Assembly (NCBI GenBank): GCA_019614645.1
Contig: JABWDB010000009.1
Location: forward strand, 5,685,501 to 5,749,500
DNA length: 64,000 nucleotides
Origin: Stratiolaelaps scimitus
Taxonomy: Eukaryota > Arthropoda > Arachnida > Mesostigmata > Laelapidae
Reading direction: 5' to 3'
In this document: in pieces, positions 12,191-25,485 of the stretch
How positions within the stretch are numbered: the first letter of the stretch is position 1
Layout of the letters: each line of letters opens with the position of its first letter
Made by a program: the position numbers and the translations under genes
Notes under the pieces: model-generated
What the model was told of the DNA's origin: nothing
Database searches by the model: none
The model's input: only the letters and a program-made list of their open reading frames with translations

Positions 12191-12208
12191 AATAATAATA
12201 ATAATAAT
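12191..12208. repeat. (AAT)n trinucleotide repeat
   Basis: About six AAT units lie in an A/T-rich neighbourhood. Confidence 0.93.
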
Positions 12209-12340
12209 CATAATCATATTATAACGGCAGCACAATGAATCACAAATGAATTCTGCTCCGTATCCCGCAGGGGGATAATGCGACTTACAGCTGAAAGAAT
12301 TCTACGTACGGACGCTCAAGCTGTTTGCTGTTATCTCTGT

Positions 12341-12363
12341 GTCTCTCTCTCTCTCTCTCTCTC
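12341..12363. repeat. (CT)n microsatellite
   Basis: An uninterrupted TC/CT run is followed by degenerate pyrimidine sequence. Confidence 0.93.
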
Positions 12364-12972
12364 GCTCCCTCTCGCTCGCCTTCGCTCTCTCGAGTACTGT
12401 TTCCATCTTTCCTATTGCGGAGCAGCTCTTCGTGTGTTGTTGCTGTTGTGGTTGTTGTTATTATTATTATTGTTCATTGTTATTTGGTCGCACAGCAAAC
12501 GGTAGCGGTCGGAGTACACAAAAGTAGAACATAACGAAACAAATCACAGCCAGCAAGCATCGTTGTTCTCGTCGCTGTCGTCATCGTCGTGTGAGCTGAG
12601 CTGGAGCCAGAAACGGCACCAGCGTCGCAGGTAGAGACGGTGCGGCACGAACGGGGGCGCCTCTTCTTAAATAGAAACCGGATTTCTCGCCATATACGTT
12701 TTACTACCACAACCACCCCTGACCATAACGATATGACACGTTCTTTCCGTTGGCGTCGGTGGTCAACGTCTCTCTCTCTCTCGCTCTGGGTTTCTTTTGA
12801 TCGTTCGCTCTCTGCGACTTCCCTTCACTAGTGCCTATAGTGTAATGCAAATCCAGCCCCACTAGAGGAAATTTGACGAAAACAACAAACCGCCAACGAA
12901 GCACTTCAGACGACCGTCGCTGTGCTACTTCGTGCGAGAGTTCACAACGAACAACTCGATGCCGTGTCCACC

Positions 12973-13560
12973 TTAAGTGTCCACGCCAAATATTGTCCGG
13001 CATAGCGGCGTTGTGGACGTCGCCGTTGCCTCGACCATGCTGGCTGCGGCCAATGGCGCATCCGAATGTCTCAACAAAAGGCATTCGGAGAGCATTATTC
13101 CACGCTTCGCCTGCTCTCCGCCGCGGAGTGCCACCGTACGGTCCAGCACTGCCGTATTGCCAACCTTCGCTGGTATTCTCGGATGCGTTTCTCGACGATA
13201 CGATAGCAGCGGCAGGCGCATTGAAATAGCTCCAAGACGACCGGCCACTCCGGGTCGTGAATGCAGACAGATCTGCTGCTGCTGCAGCGAAGAAGATGAA
13301 ATCACTGTGTGCATGCTGCTGCTGTGGCTGTACTGTTGAACACACTGGATATGTTTATGCTGCTGATGATCCGAGCCGTGATGGTGTCCGCTGAAGCGGC
13401 AATTCACTGAACCTGCCCCTTCCACTGCCTGTGCGGCACCACCTGAACGATTATCGCGCTGGCTGCTGCTGCTGCTACTGCTGCAGTGTAGCCCGACAAA
13501 GTAACCAAGAGCCAAGCACTCAGCACAAACACGAGGGCGACCGACGTCGGATTCAGTCAT
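12973..13560 (-). CDS. Candidate His/Gln/Ser-rich ORF
   Basis: Reading the minus strand from ATG 13560 gives 195 codons, ending at TAA 12975-12973. The N-terminal half is rich in Ser, His and Gln, with a serine run and a Gln tetrad. The C-terminal 80 residues are of mixed composition. By my count a little over half of those codons end in G/C, with a denser patch near 13100-13160 (13 of 17). A second minus frame overlaps it. No domain is recognised. Low-complexity residues resemble disordered regions of regulators, but this is resemblance only. No splice site was needed to keep the frame open. Confidence 0.17.
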   Translation of the reverse strand: MTESDVGRPRVCAECLALGYFVGLHCSSSSSSSQRDNRSGGAAQAVEGAGSVNCRFSGHHHGSDHQQHKHIQCVQQYSHSSSMHTVISSSSLQQQQICLHSRPGVAGRLGAISMRLPLLSYRRETHPRIPAKVGNTAVLDRTVALRGGEQAKRGIMLSECLLLRHSDAPLAAASMVEATATSTTPLCRTIFGVDT

Positions 13561-16500
13561 CCAGCTAGTCAACGGCGTAAATACCAGCCACAATATGTGG
13601 GCAAACACGTCAAGGGCAACCGAGAACGACAACTCTCACGTCTCACAGACGACGACAACAGCAGCAGCAGCCATCTACTGCTCCCCTCACGGCTGCCCCG
13701 TACGACACCGCCGAACGTAGCCCTGTTCTGGTGGACAAATTCAAATTAAACGAAAATCATTGGAAGCCGTCAAGCTTGAAAAAGCGTTTATAGGCTGAAG
13801 ATATTATAATATAGCCTTAATGAGATGACAAGAGCGAAAACGCCGGCCCAGTCAGCGGCCGCCACGAACTCAAGCGGCAATATACGCGGACACACTAAGT
13901 GCTAGCATACAAATGAACGACCAGACCAAGGCTATAGACGAAACCAACCACGACAACCAGCATCATCGAGATGAAGCGGTTTCTGCTACGGTGCCAGCAC
14001 TACTCGCTGGGCCACACCAACAGCAGCAGGCCAAGACCGACCCCGCGTGGTCGCTGGCCGTCGGCAATTAGCTGTTACAAACTAGGCCATTAAGCGCTCC
14101 ATGTGTCCTTCGCTCAATTTCGGTGCACACAAGCACACAGGATGGTGTGCTTGGGTGTGCGCGGTACCCCCACCCGGCGGCCACCCCGCGGCATCTGCTT
14201 CTGCAAACGTCTTTCAGGCGTTTCCTGTCTCGTTCCGTCAGCATATGCACATAGCGGCCACTACAACGCTAACATTGTTACCATTATCGTGATTATTATT
14301 ATTATTAATACATCCCTATTATATCTTGACTTCGCTTCAAAACGTAACCACTGTGACCTATTCATATTGTCATCATTATGTAAACATCTCGAAACAACAC
14401 AGACAATAATTGTGCCAGACGCAGTTAAGTGGTGGACGGCTCCTACGGAACCGTTCCAATGCGAAATGATCACACACCGTTTAAAAATGCATATTAACAA
14501 TACCAGCGGCGGCGGCGGCGGCAGAAGAAGCTGCCGCAGCATCAGCCGTGGCAGCAGCAAGTAAACACGGTAGTTCATTATTGTTCTTCACCACTACTAG
14601 TACTACTACTATGACTATTGTTGTTGAAGCCGGTGGACAACTCGAGTCGATGACTGGTGCGGCGCAATTCGTTGCAACATCAACTGCGTGTGTGTGTGCG
14701 TGTCTATGTGGGTGCGTGTGGCCGACGCCAAAGCAAACATTGCTCCTGCCGTCACCAAAGTTAACCTGTCCAGCTCCTCAAGGTCTCATTTGTGAATGTT
14801 CCACTCATATGAGAACGACTGCAGGAAGCTAATAATGTTCGACCAGTTGTCCCAAGCAATACATGCTGCTGTGAACTAACACAGCAGCAGCAGCAGCAAC
14901 AACAACATCAACAGCTATTACTCGCCTGCTTGTTGTCCTCAATGGCATCGACGGTCGGATACAAACTTGAGTATGATTAAAACTAAACTATTCATTTTGT
15001 CATTCTGAGATGATAATTATAAGCATTCGTGCCGTTGCGAGCTCATACTAATTTGCGCTGTCATTTGTCCGCACGTCATCATATACCGTCGCATCGCTTG
15101 TCAATAGACGAATGGCATATTCTCCTTTACAGACAAGGTAAATTTATTGGGAATTCACTCCCGCGACTCGAGCGACTGTTCTCAGCGTTTAACCCGGTGA
15201 CTCGTAATGGCTCTCGTTGTAGTTCTAGCTGGCCTTTGGATGTTTAGCGATCTGTTCAGCGATTGCTTCCCTTTGTGATTCGCCTATCGATGAATCGATC
15301 GAGCGTCGAATCGCCGGCGTCAGTTCACCGCCCGCGTCAGCGTATGTGATCTTGAACATATGCGCTTTTTAATAAACCGCTAGTATGACTTAAGAACCAG
15401 ATTGATATGATAGCTTCTACCAGACTATATGTTTCAGCTAGATCTTTGATAGGAGTAGCAACTGGTCCATTCAGCAGAAAAACTCGGAAATTTTTCTGAA
15501 TTTCATGATCGTCCTTTTGGCGGAGCCTCCTAATCACACCTCGAGCCACGCGGCTGATTCGTGTTAGCCAGTGACTACATTTCGATCAAGAATCCATTTT
15601 CTCACCTGAAACAAACAGAAAAAGTTGTCAGAAGGATTGTTACACATCGAACTTTCGCGGGACCTTCTCCCTTTGATTCTGTGTCTTTGAGCGGCCGTGG
15701 TATGTCTCCACCCTAACTGACTATACATGTCGTGGATACTCACTCGCCTAGGTTCAATCACACATCTGGCCCAACCTGTCTGAACGGTCCTGCGGCGGGC
15801 CGGCGTACCCCCAAGGCACATTGAAGTGTAATTCTAATCTGGCCGTAGTCGTAGTAAACAAAATCAACGCAAACCAAAGGTGATAGAGAGATAGAGAGAG
15901 ACCGAGGAGTCCACGCGAGAAAGAAAACTTGGGCCCTTGCTTATCGAATAGAGCCAGCTCAGCTGCAGTGCGCACACCGTACTACCAGGGTGTCCTCTTT
16001 GCAGGGTCGTCGCCGCCCTCCACGGCCGAGGAAATCGAGACGGCCGAATAGTGCCACCACTCGGCAATTGCCTCGACTAGAGCTACGCTCTCTAGTCGTA
16101 CCTGATGTTGTCGACTGACCTGGTGAGGTTGTTGCCAGCTAAAAATGAAAATAGTCTTATGAACTCGAGTAGTCTCGATTCCGGACCGGCATTGGCGGCA
16201 ACTTGAATTAAAACTGGGCGGAGCGCTTCCTCCACCAAGGCGCGCCCCTGTCCCCTCAGGTATGATATGTGCAGGCGAATGGGCCTGCTTTGGAGTCCGT
16301 GTACACCCCGCATAGAAAATCAGGTCCGACTAGTTCTCTCTCACTAGTTCGCCTCTCTTTTGAGGCACCTACACTCTAAAATGAACGAAGCTTCTGCTTG
16401 CGCGCCAGCATCGTACAGCTCGCAGCCGCGTTCTCTAGCGTCCTTCTTCTCTTTAGTCGTCCCCCCCTCTCCGTATCTCTCATCTTAGTTCTTCGGTTAA

Positions 16501-17439
16501 ATATAAACACCTTGTAGCACACAGCGATCCACACGAATTGCCGCTTTCGTAAAAACTCCAGCTACAAACGCGAAGAGCAAACGTACACACAGACAAAGCC
16601 TCTGCCAGCTAACTCCCAGCGATGTAAATACAAGATTTTCAAGCTAGCAAGGGGACACGGCTGGCTCTGCCGGCGAGATCCGCCGCTCACCAACTATGTA
16701 TGACTACTACTGCAGTAACCAGAAGACCAGCAGCCGCTCCATTCTCCGGTTTGAATCACAGAGAAAGAGCGAACCAACGAACAGATCTAAGCAGAAGGTC
16801 TTCGTCCGCCGTTCTTCAACAGTGAGCGCGGGGGAGAGAGACAGAGAGAAAACATCACGCGAAAAAGGTCGACACACCTTCCTCCGATAGTATGAAACGA
16901 AATGACATCGTTGTTGGCCGCCGTGCAGTTGTCGGCCAGCACTACCGCCTCTATGAATTGCTACGCTGTACGAAGAAGCGAGAGTACAGCTTCGGTAGGC
17001 CTTTGAGCAGTAATGGGATAGTGGTGGCTGTGTGGGGAATAACAACAACAACAACAACAACGACGACCACGATGCAGCACGCTTCGTCAACGGCGATGGC
17101 TGCTGGCTGCCATCAGAGGTCTATCTAAGAGGCAGGAAGGCAGAACCGGCAACGTGGCGGCTGCGTAACGCCGGCAGCAGGAGCCCGACTCGGTATTGGC
17201 CCGGCAATATTCCCTCGTAGGAATTCCACGCGCGACCATCAGTGCTATCCAACAACGGCCCCGGCGGTTCCCAATGGCCCGAACGGCTTACCGTAGTTGC
17301 TTGCCAACTGGCTGCACCATCGCAATGGGTAAAGTGGCGCCATTGCCAACGGTAGTGGCCGTATATCCGCTAAATAAAAACCTCTCAGTTCCCTGCCCCT
17401 GTTCTCCATCCTCTCTCGAGTGCGACCCATCGGCATATC
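13561..17439. other. Non-coding; trinucleotide repeats and isolated splice-like sites
   Basis: ATT runs (14291-14308), CAG/CAA runs (about 14883-14910) and an AAC run (17041-17060) are present. On the minus strand a good acceptor-like sequence (T-rich tract ending CAG at 15608-15606) and an AATAAA (15148-15143) flank a 70-codon open frame (15337-15549). No frame joins them, so I do not call a gene. Two ACTAGT sites (16329-16334, 16343-16348) flank a CT run. Confidence 0.5.
17041..17060 (+). repeat. (AAC)n trinucleotide repeat
   Basis: About seven AAC units are followed by GAC triplets. Confidence 0.94.
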
Positions 17440-17979
17440 TTCTCTCTCTCTCTCTCTCTGCCAGGACCCTCATAGACGTCATTCTCTGCTGAGGCTTCCC
17501 TTCTGCAACAGTCCAATAGCCACCATACCACCACGACTGCTCGCCTGTACGAGCTGATGCTGCTGCCGCGGCGACCACCGGCAGCTAAGTACGCAAATTG
17601 TCATAATTAGAATCGGTGCCGCCGGTGCAATTAGTAAATGTGGGCTATGGATATGATTGCACACACTCATGCACACCCACGAATACACCGGAATAAACCC
17701 TCACGGCGACAAGCAATGGGGTATATGCGCAGTAACAGAGAGATGAAGGGATAGTGACAGAGTTTGAGTTTGATGGAGACCCAACCGCGAGACGGTGAAC
17801 ACGGCGAGAAGACCGTGATTACAACTATTATTACAATTATCACTATCACTATTATTATTATTATCTAGGACAGGACCCAGTGGACACGAACGTCTACCAC
17901 ATATAATCGCCACGATATATCAGTTCAATATCGACATACATTCGCACTGGGCAACGCTCGGTGATGTCCAGCGAGCTGG

Positions 17980-17981
<2 letters not shown>

Positions 17982-18010
<29 letters not shown>
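17982..18010. repeat. (TA)n microsatellite
   Basis: About fourteen TA units follow a CCAGC-GA-GCTGG mini-dyad at 17968-17979. Confidence 0.95.
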
Positions 18011-18017
<7 letters not shown>

Positions 18018-21000
18018 GAAATAGTAAAGCAATCTCAACTACATCGCTGAGCTGGGATGGCTCGAATGAGGGGAACGTGGTACCTGTACAAAACGCAATA
18101 GACTATACGAGTACCCATTTAGGCCAAGGTTGTCGCAAGCCGCGCACACTCGGGATTTATTATAGATATGCAAACGCACCGCACACAGTCTCCAGCGGAA
18201 GTCGCACCTCAGCGTCGCGTCGGGGTCTGGCGGAACACGAGAGCGTGTATCGCTGTGGGGTGCCAATACCGGCAGGGGAATAGGAATGAACCAGGAAGAT
18301 CTAACGAAGAATTGAGCAGCGTTTTCTTAGGGAGCGATGAATAATTTTTCGCGTATTAGCTACATTAGAGATCAATAGTCAGTCGCTTGGTTGTCCCATA
18401 TATTCTTGTTATGCTAATTTCTCGTCCACATGCTGGCCGGCCTGTACGGCAGGATCATGTGGAGTGGCAGCTACTCAGGAAGTGACCCTCCTTAGACAAA
18501 CAGGAGTTTGCTGCCTGTATCGTCCGCGGTGACGTCCACCCCGACAGTGACCTCCTCCTCTTCTTCCCGCCCCCCGCGCATGACATATAATACTCCGGTG
18601 GTGGGTGTCATTCACGCTAGATCCATCGTGACCTCACCACGAAATCTGCTCGTGAGTAGGTGGTCGCGGCAGTTTTTAACTCTCTGGTCGCCGCCGTTGA
18701 CCGCTGGCGGATTTGTCCGAGACGTGTGAGAGAGAGAGAGAGTAAACACTCCGGACTTGTCAGTCAAGACCGCTTCAAAGCTGAGTACGACAGGAATAGT
18801 GGTGGAGCAAGCAACAGCCCTTAAAGTCAGACACCACTACCATCACCACGACGACGACCGGCAGTGCGAACGAAAGCAACGTAAGGCAATTATTTTGCTT
18901 CAAGGCGAAACAGGTGAGCGGGAGTCTGCCTCAAGAGTGGAGCTATGTAGTCGGCCATCGAAGGGGAAAAAATCCGAGCGGGTGGGTGAACATGCAAGCG
19001 AACCAAGCGGCGGCCTGAGCTAAGGGAGCCGAACAACGTGTGAACGAACATCTAGAATTGAGTAGAAACCTCGAGAAAAGACAAAGTGGTCCTCCTTGCC
19101 CTCGCCGGTTGCTGCCCCCCCCCCACGCGTTTGTCTTCCCCTTGGCTCGATTTGCTTAGTTGTAGCTCGCAACGAAGGCGTCATGTGTGAGGAAGGGGCG
19201 AGCGGGACGGCGGCCTGGACGAGCAGGGAATAGACGAACCGGCCGACGATCAGCAGCGAGCTGCTACTGCTGCTGCTGTTGCCAGTGACTGCTGTTAGAA
19301 TATTCATGCGAGTGAATTGTCGACCGGCGGCAAAGACCGACGACGAGAGGATCAGGCCGACGACGACGTCGACTCGAGAGCTTTGGCCTGCCTAACCGAC
19401 TGCCGGCATCGACCCCGCCCGGCCAAGGGATAGCTGACTTCACCATGGATAGAAGGGGCATAACATCACAGTAGAGGGCACTTTAGTAGGCTAAGCTAAA
19501 CCAAACCCCCCGAGATACCCCCCCCCCGCGCGCTCCTGCCCCGATAGCGCTGCCACGTCACCCTTACCCCTTTTATGGGCAAGAGTGGAAAGCTCTGCTG
19601 TGTACCACCCCCGCCCCAGCCCCACCTACTCGCGCTTGCTGCTACTTCTACTATTACTGCCAGTGCTTCACTGGCCAGGACAAGGAGCGACGGGCCCCTC
19701 CCTCTGCTAGGACGTAAGCAGCCAGCTCAAGCAGCCCGAGCTCTCCGGACATTGAATACAAGTTGACCAACGGACAACGCAGTGGCGAGGCTAGGTAGCT
19801 GCGGTTGACCCGGAGTAAAAGGCACGCTTTGGACGTGTTCTACCCTGATAGGCTGCACAGGATCAGAATATCAGGACGACCGATGTAAGCTAGGCCGCAG
19901 GCTTATGCATACATCCACAGCTCATAGAAGGCATACTAGGCCCTCTTGGACACAATGGCCTCGAACGGATCGACTCGCATAGTCACTTCGTTGATCCTTC
20001 AACATGCGACGACTAGCCGGCCCCGCTGGATCATCGAACCTATCTAACTTTTGAGAGGACAACAACCCGCCACGGCCACGACCTCTAGTGTAACTTTGAC
20101 AATTTTCCTTTATCCACGCCACCTATGTGTCAGCTGCTGCCACCGCGTATAAGTATATAAACAGCTAAGGTGTGTGTGGCCATGACGAGATGCTATCACG
20201 TTGTATCGCCGCCATCATTCTCATCAGCTTTGTTGCATGTCAAACTTTTTCCCTTTTCTTCGGTGCGGACGACGATGAAAAATGAAGCGTGCTGAGCGTT
20301 AACCGAAGAGTGGGAGAGCCGTGGAAGGAGGGAGAGGTGAGAGAAGGACTCTGCATTAGTGGATCTGTTTGTTTTACGGTTTATTCCTCATATGAGCGAC
20401 GCTAAAAACAACAGCCAACTTATACGCGTGCTGGACGTGAGTACGATGGAGCTCAGCCGTTGCCAGTTAGTGGAACGCATATCCATAACAGTTATCATTG
20501 AGGAATACCTTTTCCGAACGTTTTCTACACTCACTGTACGGCGGAGGGGAATTTCGTCAGAAAAATATCTGCGACGGCGACCCATCAGTTCACGATGTCG
20601 CACGCTGCAATTGGTTCCACTACGATACGTGTGGACACGGATGCAGGAGTGTGTACGATAAATACTGTCTGCGTTAGGGGGACTCACGGCGTTCACGGGG
20701 AACAACGGCCGTATCAACAATAGAAGCAGCAGCAGTCGCAGCAGCAGAAGGCCAGCGGCAGCCGGTTCGATAAATCACCGTAAAATGGCATATACTGCTA
20801 TTCGTTTGGCCTCCCTTCAGTGCTTCAGAGACTTGTACTTCAGAAGGCTTCAGTTAAGACGCCTGCTGTCGCCGATATTGTTGTTGTTGTCGTCGTGGTA
20901 GCGCTATTTTGTCAGTGAGGAAATTATGCCCGTGTGCCCGTGTGTCCGTAGACAGCAAGCAGAAAGAGTGGTCGTCAACTCGACTGTAATGCCAACGCGT

Positions 21001-22753
21001 CCGAGAGAGTGAAAGATCGAGAAGGCGAAGCAGAATGAAATCGTTCTCACTGCAGTCCACTTGTTCGTCTTCACAGGCGGCGGCCCTTCGGCAACGAGGC
21101 AACGCCAAGTCGTTCAGTGCTGGACGACGCTGGTTTTGCGATAGCTCCAGCTGTTCTGGCAGAGATAGAACATCGCACAAAGCTGGGAGGAACCTGCGTC
21201 CATAGGCATCCGCAAGCCCCATAGCCGAAATAGTGAAATATCCCAAAGTAAATAGAGGGGGCCCCCAGCTCAACCGAATCGTCAAGCGACTGAACGCGCG
21301 ATTGTACCAAAGCCAACCAGTCAAACGTGCAGATAACAACTCCGTGCCGGAGCAGGAGTATAAGTTGCCGTAGCGACGGGCAAGAACGGTCTGCGAGGTG
21401 GCGGCGGCGGCGGAGGAAGACGCTGTCCTCTTTCTTCACGTAAAGACCTCTAATAGATGGTGGCGCTTTTCGCCGTCGTTGACGATAGTGGCGGCGACGA
21501 CGACGACGGAGTTCGCGAATGCGAGCAGGATCACAAGCATATATACACAAACACACACACGCAGCCGGGATCACAGGTACACTACATGCAGGCTCTGTGC
21601 ACACTGCATACGCCAACATGTAAATACCACGACGAGATAGCAGCAGACGCTATTATAAAATAGCAAAAAAAGTGGGACCTGAAAGTGATACGATCCCAGA
21701 ATATCGACGAGTTGAACTGAGCACAGGAAAGTGCCATGGAGGCTCGCGCCACTGGCAGAAAGCATAGAGATAGCTAACGCGGAGAGCTGACAACGCGTCA
21801 TAAGTCCGCTATCTGAAAGTAAGAAAAAGCGACAGCGGGGGGTTGACCGCCGATCTGTCTTGTACTGAAAAAGCTGAATCTAGCAGACTGTAAATGTCGC
21901 ATCTATACGTCGTAGCTAAGTGAACCTTCCATAGGCTAATTCGGGGGCATTGTTTCCGGGGGCACTGCTTTTCCTGATATCTCCTGCTGTGGCTAATGAA
22001 CACTGGGCGATTGGACTCCCGTCCAAAAGGGTTTGAGGGTCGTACACATATCATCAGTTACCTATACGAGACGCCAGCGTGTATCGACCCGACCAGCGAT
22101 CTTGTGCGATCCTCCCAAACGAGCCATCCATAGGCTTTCATGGAAGAGGGCCGATATTATCCAGAGGCGACAGAAGTCGCTGTCTTGCTGTCACCGAGGA
22201 TTTGCCAGGGGCAGGCTCTCACAACACCGAAACACATGGTTCTGCGCAGGGCGTCGCGTGTCCACCAGCCATCTGACATCGTTCTTATCGTTGTAGCCGG
22301 CGACTCACAACTGATACAGAGCAGGACAGTGCGAGAGGATGCGAGACCCAAGGATTGAGAATGGCACCAAACGCCACGAGAGAGAGAGAGGGATAGACTA
22401 CCTCAGAATAGCATCGGCAATAACGGAGATCAACGACAACTGCGGCGGCCGCAACAGCAGCAGCATCAGCACTTCTTGGCGCCGACAAAATTCTCGAACG
22501 CCGAACAGCATTGTCTCCCGCGCTGAGGTGGCTGTCTCACCACTGTCAAACACAAACAAATCCACCCCTGCGTCTACTTAACGTCAAAAGAAGAAGCCAG
22601 CAACTTCGTACGCGATTTCCGCTGGCACAACAGCGAACCGCATGCACCGCGCTATGTCATACCACAGCACCGATGATTGTGTCCAATCGAATTCGTGTGG
22701 CTGTGGAGGCACAAGGGAAATCGATGTATAGCAGCAGTCTGTCTGTGTCTACA

Positions 22754-22760
<7 letters not shown>

Positions 22761-22790
<30 letters not shown>
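22761..22790. repeat. (AT)n microsatellite
   Basis: Fifteen AT units are flanked by GT-rich sequence on both sides. Confidence 0.95.
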
Positions 22791-22794
<4 letters not shown>

Positions 22795-25275
22795 ACATTT
22801 CTGTGAGCTAGAAATATTATTTATCTAGATGCCGCCAGCCATGTACAGAGACAACGAGACAACGAGAGAATAGCAGAACCAATGGTGCTGCTGCTGCTGC
22901 TAGCGCTGCGTTGTGCAGAAATCAGCGATGTTGTCCGGAACCGATCATCGGCGATGTGTGGCAGCTGGACGTATTGCATCGGCGGCGGAACATTGGGCTG
23001 TTATCGCTGGAACCGGAGGGCGGCTGCATTGGGCCAGCCGCAGCGAACAGTGAGCACGTCTGGAAGAGACGATGCTGAGCCCCCCTGCGACTCCGGAGAT
23101 TCTATTCGACTTTGGTCTTGCATCAGCGCTTTGACGGCCACCGATTCTGCTATCTCTGTGTGTGTGTGTGTGCACGCGAAAGTCGTACGGGTGTGCGTTT
23201 CCGACCTTTGGATAACCTACGGCTGGGGTAGACAGAGACAGCAAAGATGGGCACCGAGCTGATAAATATCACCCTGTCATATCTGGACATCTGGCGACCA
23301 GCAGCATAGACACATACAATTCGCATAATCCGCTGGGGAAAGCAAACAAGCGCACACTTTGTTGTTGTTATTGTGCGAATGTGATTAAAAAAATAGATAT
23401 GTATATAGATATATATATATATATACAAATATAACACAGTTCATGAAAATCAGTGCTATGTTGTCGTATCTTCCGTTCGTCGGATATTTTCCTTGCCAGC
23501 ACAGGTAGTAAGTGCACTATGCACTGAAGTGCACAGCGAGCCGCTCAATCAAAGCAAGTGCTTTCTTTATATAAAAAATCGATAGGGTGACAAGCAGTAG
23601 AGTATAGGTAAGCGTATCTATCCCACCCATCCTTGTGTCCATAAGGTTACAGGCGGCATACACACTCGCCTCTATATAGCCGCAGTCTACACGAATTCTT
23701 CAGCCTACTCAGCACTGATGTTGCTGCGAGAAGCCATATCGGCTGAGTCGGCTGCGGTCTCAGCTTTCCATCCGGGCTAAGACCATTCGATCACTCGACA
23801 CACTTGTTCACTTACATTGAAACAGGTGTATCCCCAGAGGCCGCAGGTTCGAGCCGCGCTTAGGAGAACTTAGGCATTGACGCAAATTGAAGTTCCTTTA
23901 ATAACCCAATAAAGCTTTACCTTTATCCTAACCCCACTCGACGCTGTGCCGCTCTAAAGGCATACTGCGTATACAGACTGAACAACGGGCGATTCTGATC
24001 CGATGACTACGTTTCCCCTGAACAAACCCGGCTGGGCTCTCCCTGTTCAGGGGTTCAGCCCCACAACCGCCAGCATTCGCACAAAAAGCATCACATAAGA
24101 TGTGCTTCCGCCGTGGCCGGCACCGTTGACGAATAACATCAACACGAAGCATATTATGCATATATCCATCGGCATATGCATGTTGAATAGACCAGAGCAT
24201 ATGTGCCGTAGTGCGCATAACACACAACTAAATATTCTTCTACAATCCCCCTTGCGGCGCCTCGGCGTGTAATGACCATCGTCTTAGCAAGTGTGTGCGT
24301 CTATTTGCCGCGGTACTGTCCAATCGCACATAAGCACACCGAAGCAGAAAGGCGTGCATTACACACAGGCGAGCACACGTATAGTATAGAAATACATTGG
24401 TTGCAGTATGCGAAAAATTCGAAATTGACCGGAAACTAATTGCAACCGACGCCGAGGCTTCTCGTTGACTTCCGCTAATGCGGAAATGCCGAGAGGTGGG
24501 TCGACATATGATGCGATTCCGGTTAAGTTTCCCATTATCAATCAATACCGCTATGGAAAGACACTTGCGGATTTATTAGCCCGAGTGCGGGAGGCCTCAC
24601 GGTCGAAGAGGACAACGTAAGAAAAATTGACTGTCAGCTCGAATACAGATGCTTGAATTGCATTTGATTGGATTGGAGAATATTCGGTTGAGTCGATCGT
24701 CAGCGGAGCAAAGCTGGTGACGACGACGTTGGTGACGGCGGCGATGATATCCCATCGAGACGGTGATAAAGGTGATTAGTCATATAGATAAGTATGTGGA
24801 AATGAATGGGCCCACCTGCAGCCGTGGACGTCCCACCGCCGCCCAGCTGGGTTAACAACATGGCGCCGAGGACCATTACCACCAATAACACCCTCCTGCT
24901 GAATGAATCGATCTTTCCATCAGCGCGGACGATGGAGGACATTCATGTGACAGGAGTGTAAAAATCTGGCCGGCATTAGTGCCGATCACGGCCAGAATAT
25001 GACCAGAATATATGTCAGTCATTCTTGACCCAGGTCTCGAAATGTCACTCCGTGCTCATCGCAGCTGTACAGACAGCAATCATGCACCGAAGAGCGAAAC
25101 CGCTACGGGCCCTCTGGGCAACTCACGCTTTTCGAATTGCCAGACAGCCTTCCACAATAACAGGAGCCCGGGATACGCACTCGTAGATCGGCCCTGATCA
25201 GGACGTGTACGTTGGACGCTCATACAAACACCACAGATCAACAAACACTGACAGATACAAATGCAACACAGGGAG

Positions 25276-25485
25276 TCAATTAAAGACATCACTCACTAAC
25301 ACGATCGCGCTACACTTCGCTTCGTCCACCAGCCCAAGCGATGGCTCAACATCGGAGACAGATTTCTCGTGGTCGCCGGTCGTTATATTTGTTTTCGGCC
25401 GAGCGGCCAAGCGAACCACCGCCGGGCCGGTGAACGAGTCAGGGAGCCGGCGAATCTTCGCCATCTTCGTCTTCAGCCGCATCAT
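25276..25485 (-). CDS. Candidate charged ORF with strong third-position bias
   Basis: From ATG 25485 the minus strand reads 69 codons to TGA 25278-25276. By hand count about 47 of 65 codons end in G/C, and the sense strand is purine-rich, both usual for coding DNA in a near-50% GC arthropod. The product is Lys/Arg-rich at first (MMRLKTKMAKIRR), then mixed. Directly upstream the same frame stays biased for 17 more codons (ATG at about 25536) but is broken by one TAA immediately before ATG 25485. A donor-like CAG|GTAACG overlaps that upstream segment. A plus-strand frame (about 25280-25573) with a Phe/Ile/Val-rich membrane-like stretch is equally biased. At most one of the two is likely real. 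Confidence 0.22.
   Translation of the reverse strand: MMRLKTKMAKIRRLPDSFTGPAVVRLAARPKTNITTGDHEKSVSDVEPSLGLVDEAKCSAIVLVSDVFN

Larger units (their letters stand above)
10247..12972. other. Non-coding; AAT, CT and C-rich repeats
   Basis: No gene is supported. A small GGAGCT/AGCTCC dyad lies at about 11214-11229. A C-rich tract lies at about 11984-12014, an AAT run at 12191-12208, a CT run at 12341-12363 and a TTG/TTA tract at about 12435-12475. The minus frame 12704-13345 overlaps the candidate below and lacks codon bias. Confidence 0.55.
17440..25275. other. Non-coding; repeats and scattered short frames
   Basis: No gene is supported in this 7.8 kb. The stretch contains a CT run (17440-17459), ATT triplets (about 17850-17862), TA runs (17982-18010, 22761-22790, 23410-23425), a GA run (18727-18742), a CTG run (22885-22901), a GT run (about 23157-23172) and C homopolymers near 19108-19117. 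Small dyads occur at 17968-17979 (CCAGC/GCTGG) and 24966-24995 (CTGGCCG/CGGCCAG). Open frames up to 182 codons (21071-21619, minus) are Arg-rich and show no coding bias. Confidence 0.5.

Noticed and set aside
15337..15608. 70-codon minus frame after a good acceptor-like CAG and before an AATAAA
   Set aside because: The frame directly after the acceptor stops within 14 codons, the longer frame has an upstream stop, and its codons are not G/C-ending. Splice and coding evidence do not agree.
23815..23870. GGTTCGAGCC resembling a tRNA T-loop
   Set aside because: The T-stem does not pair, and no A-box or cloverleaf could be built around it. Other GTTCGA matches failed the same test.
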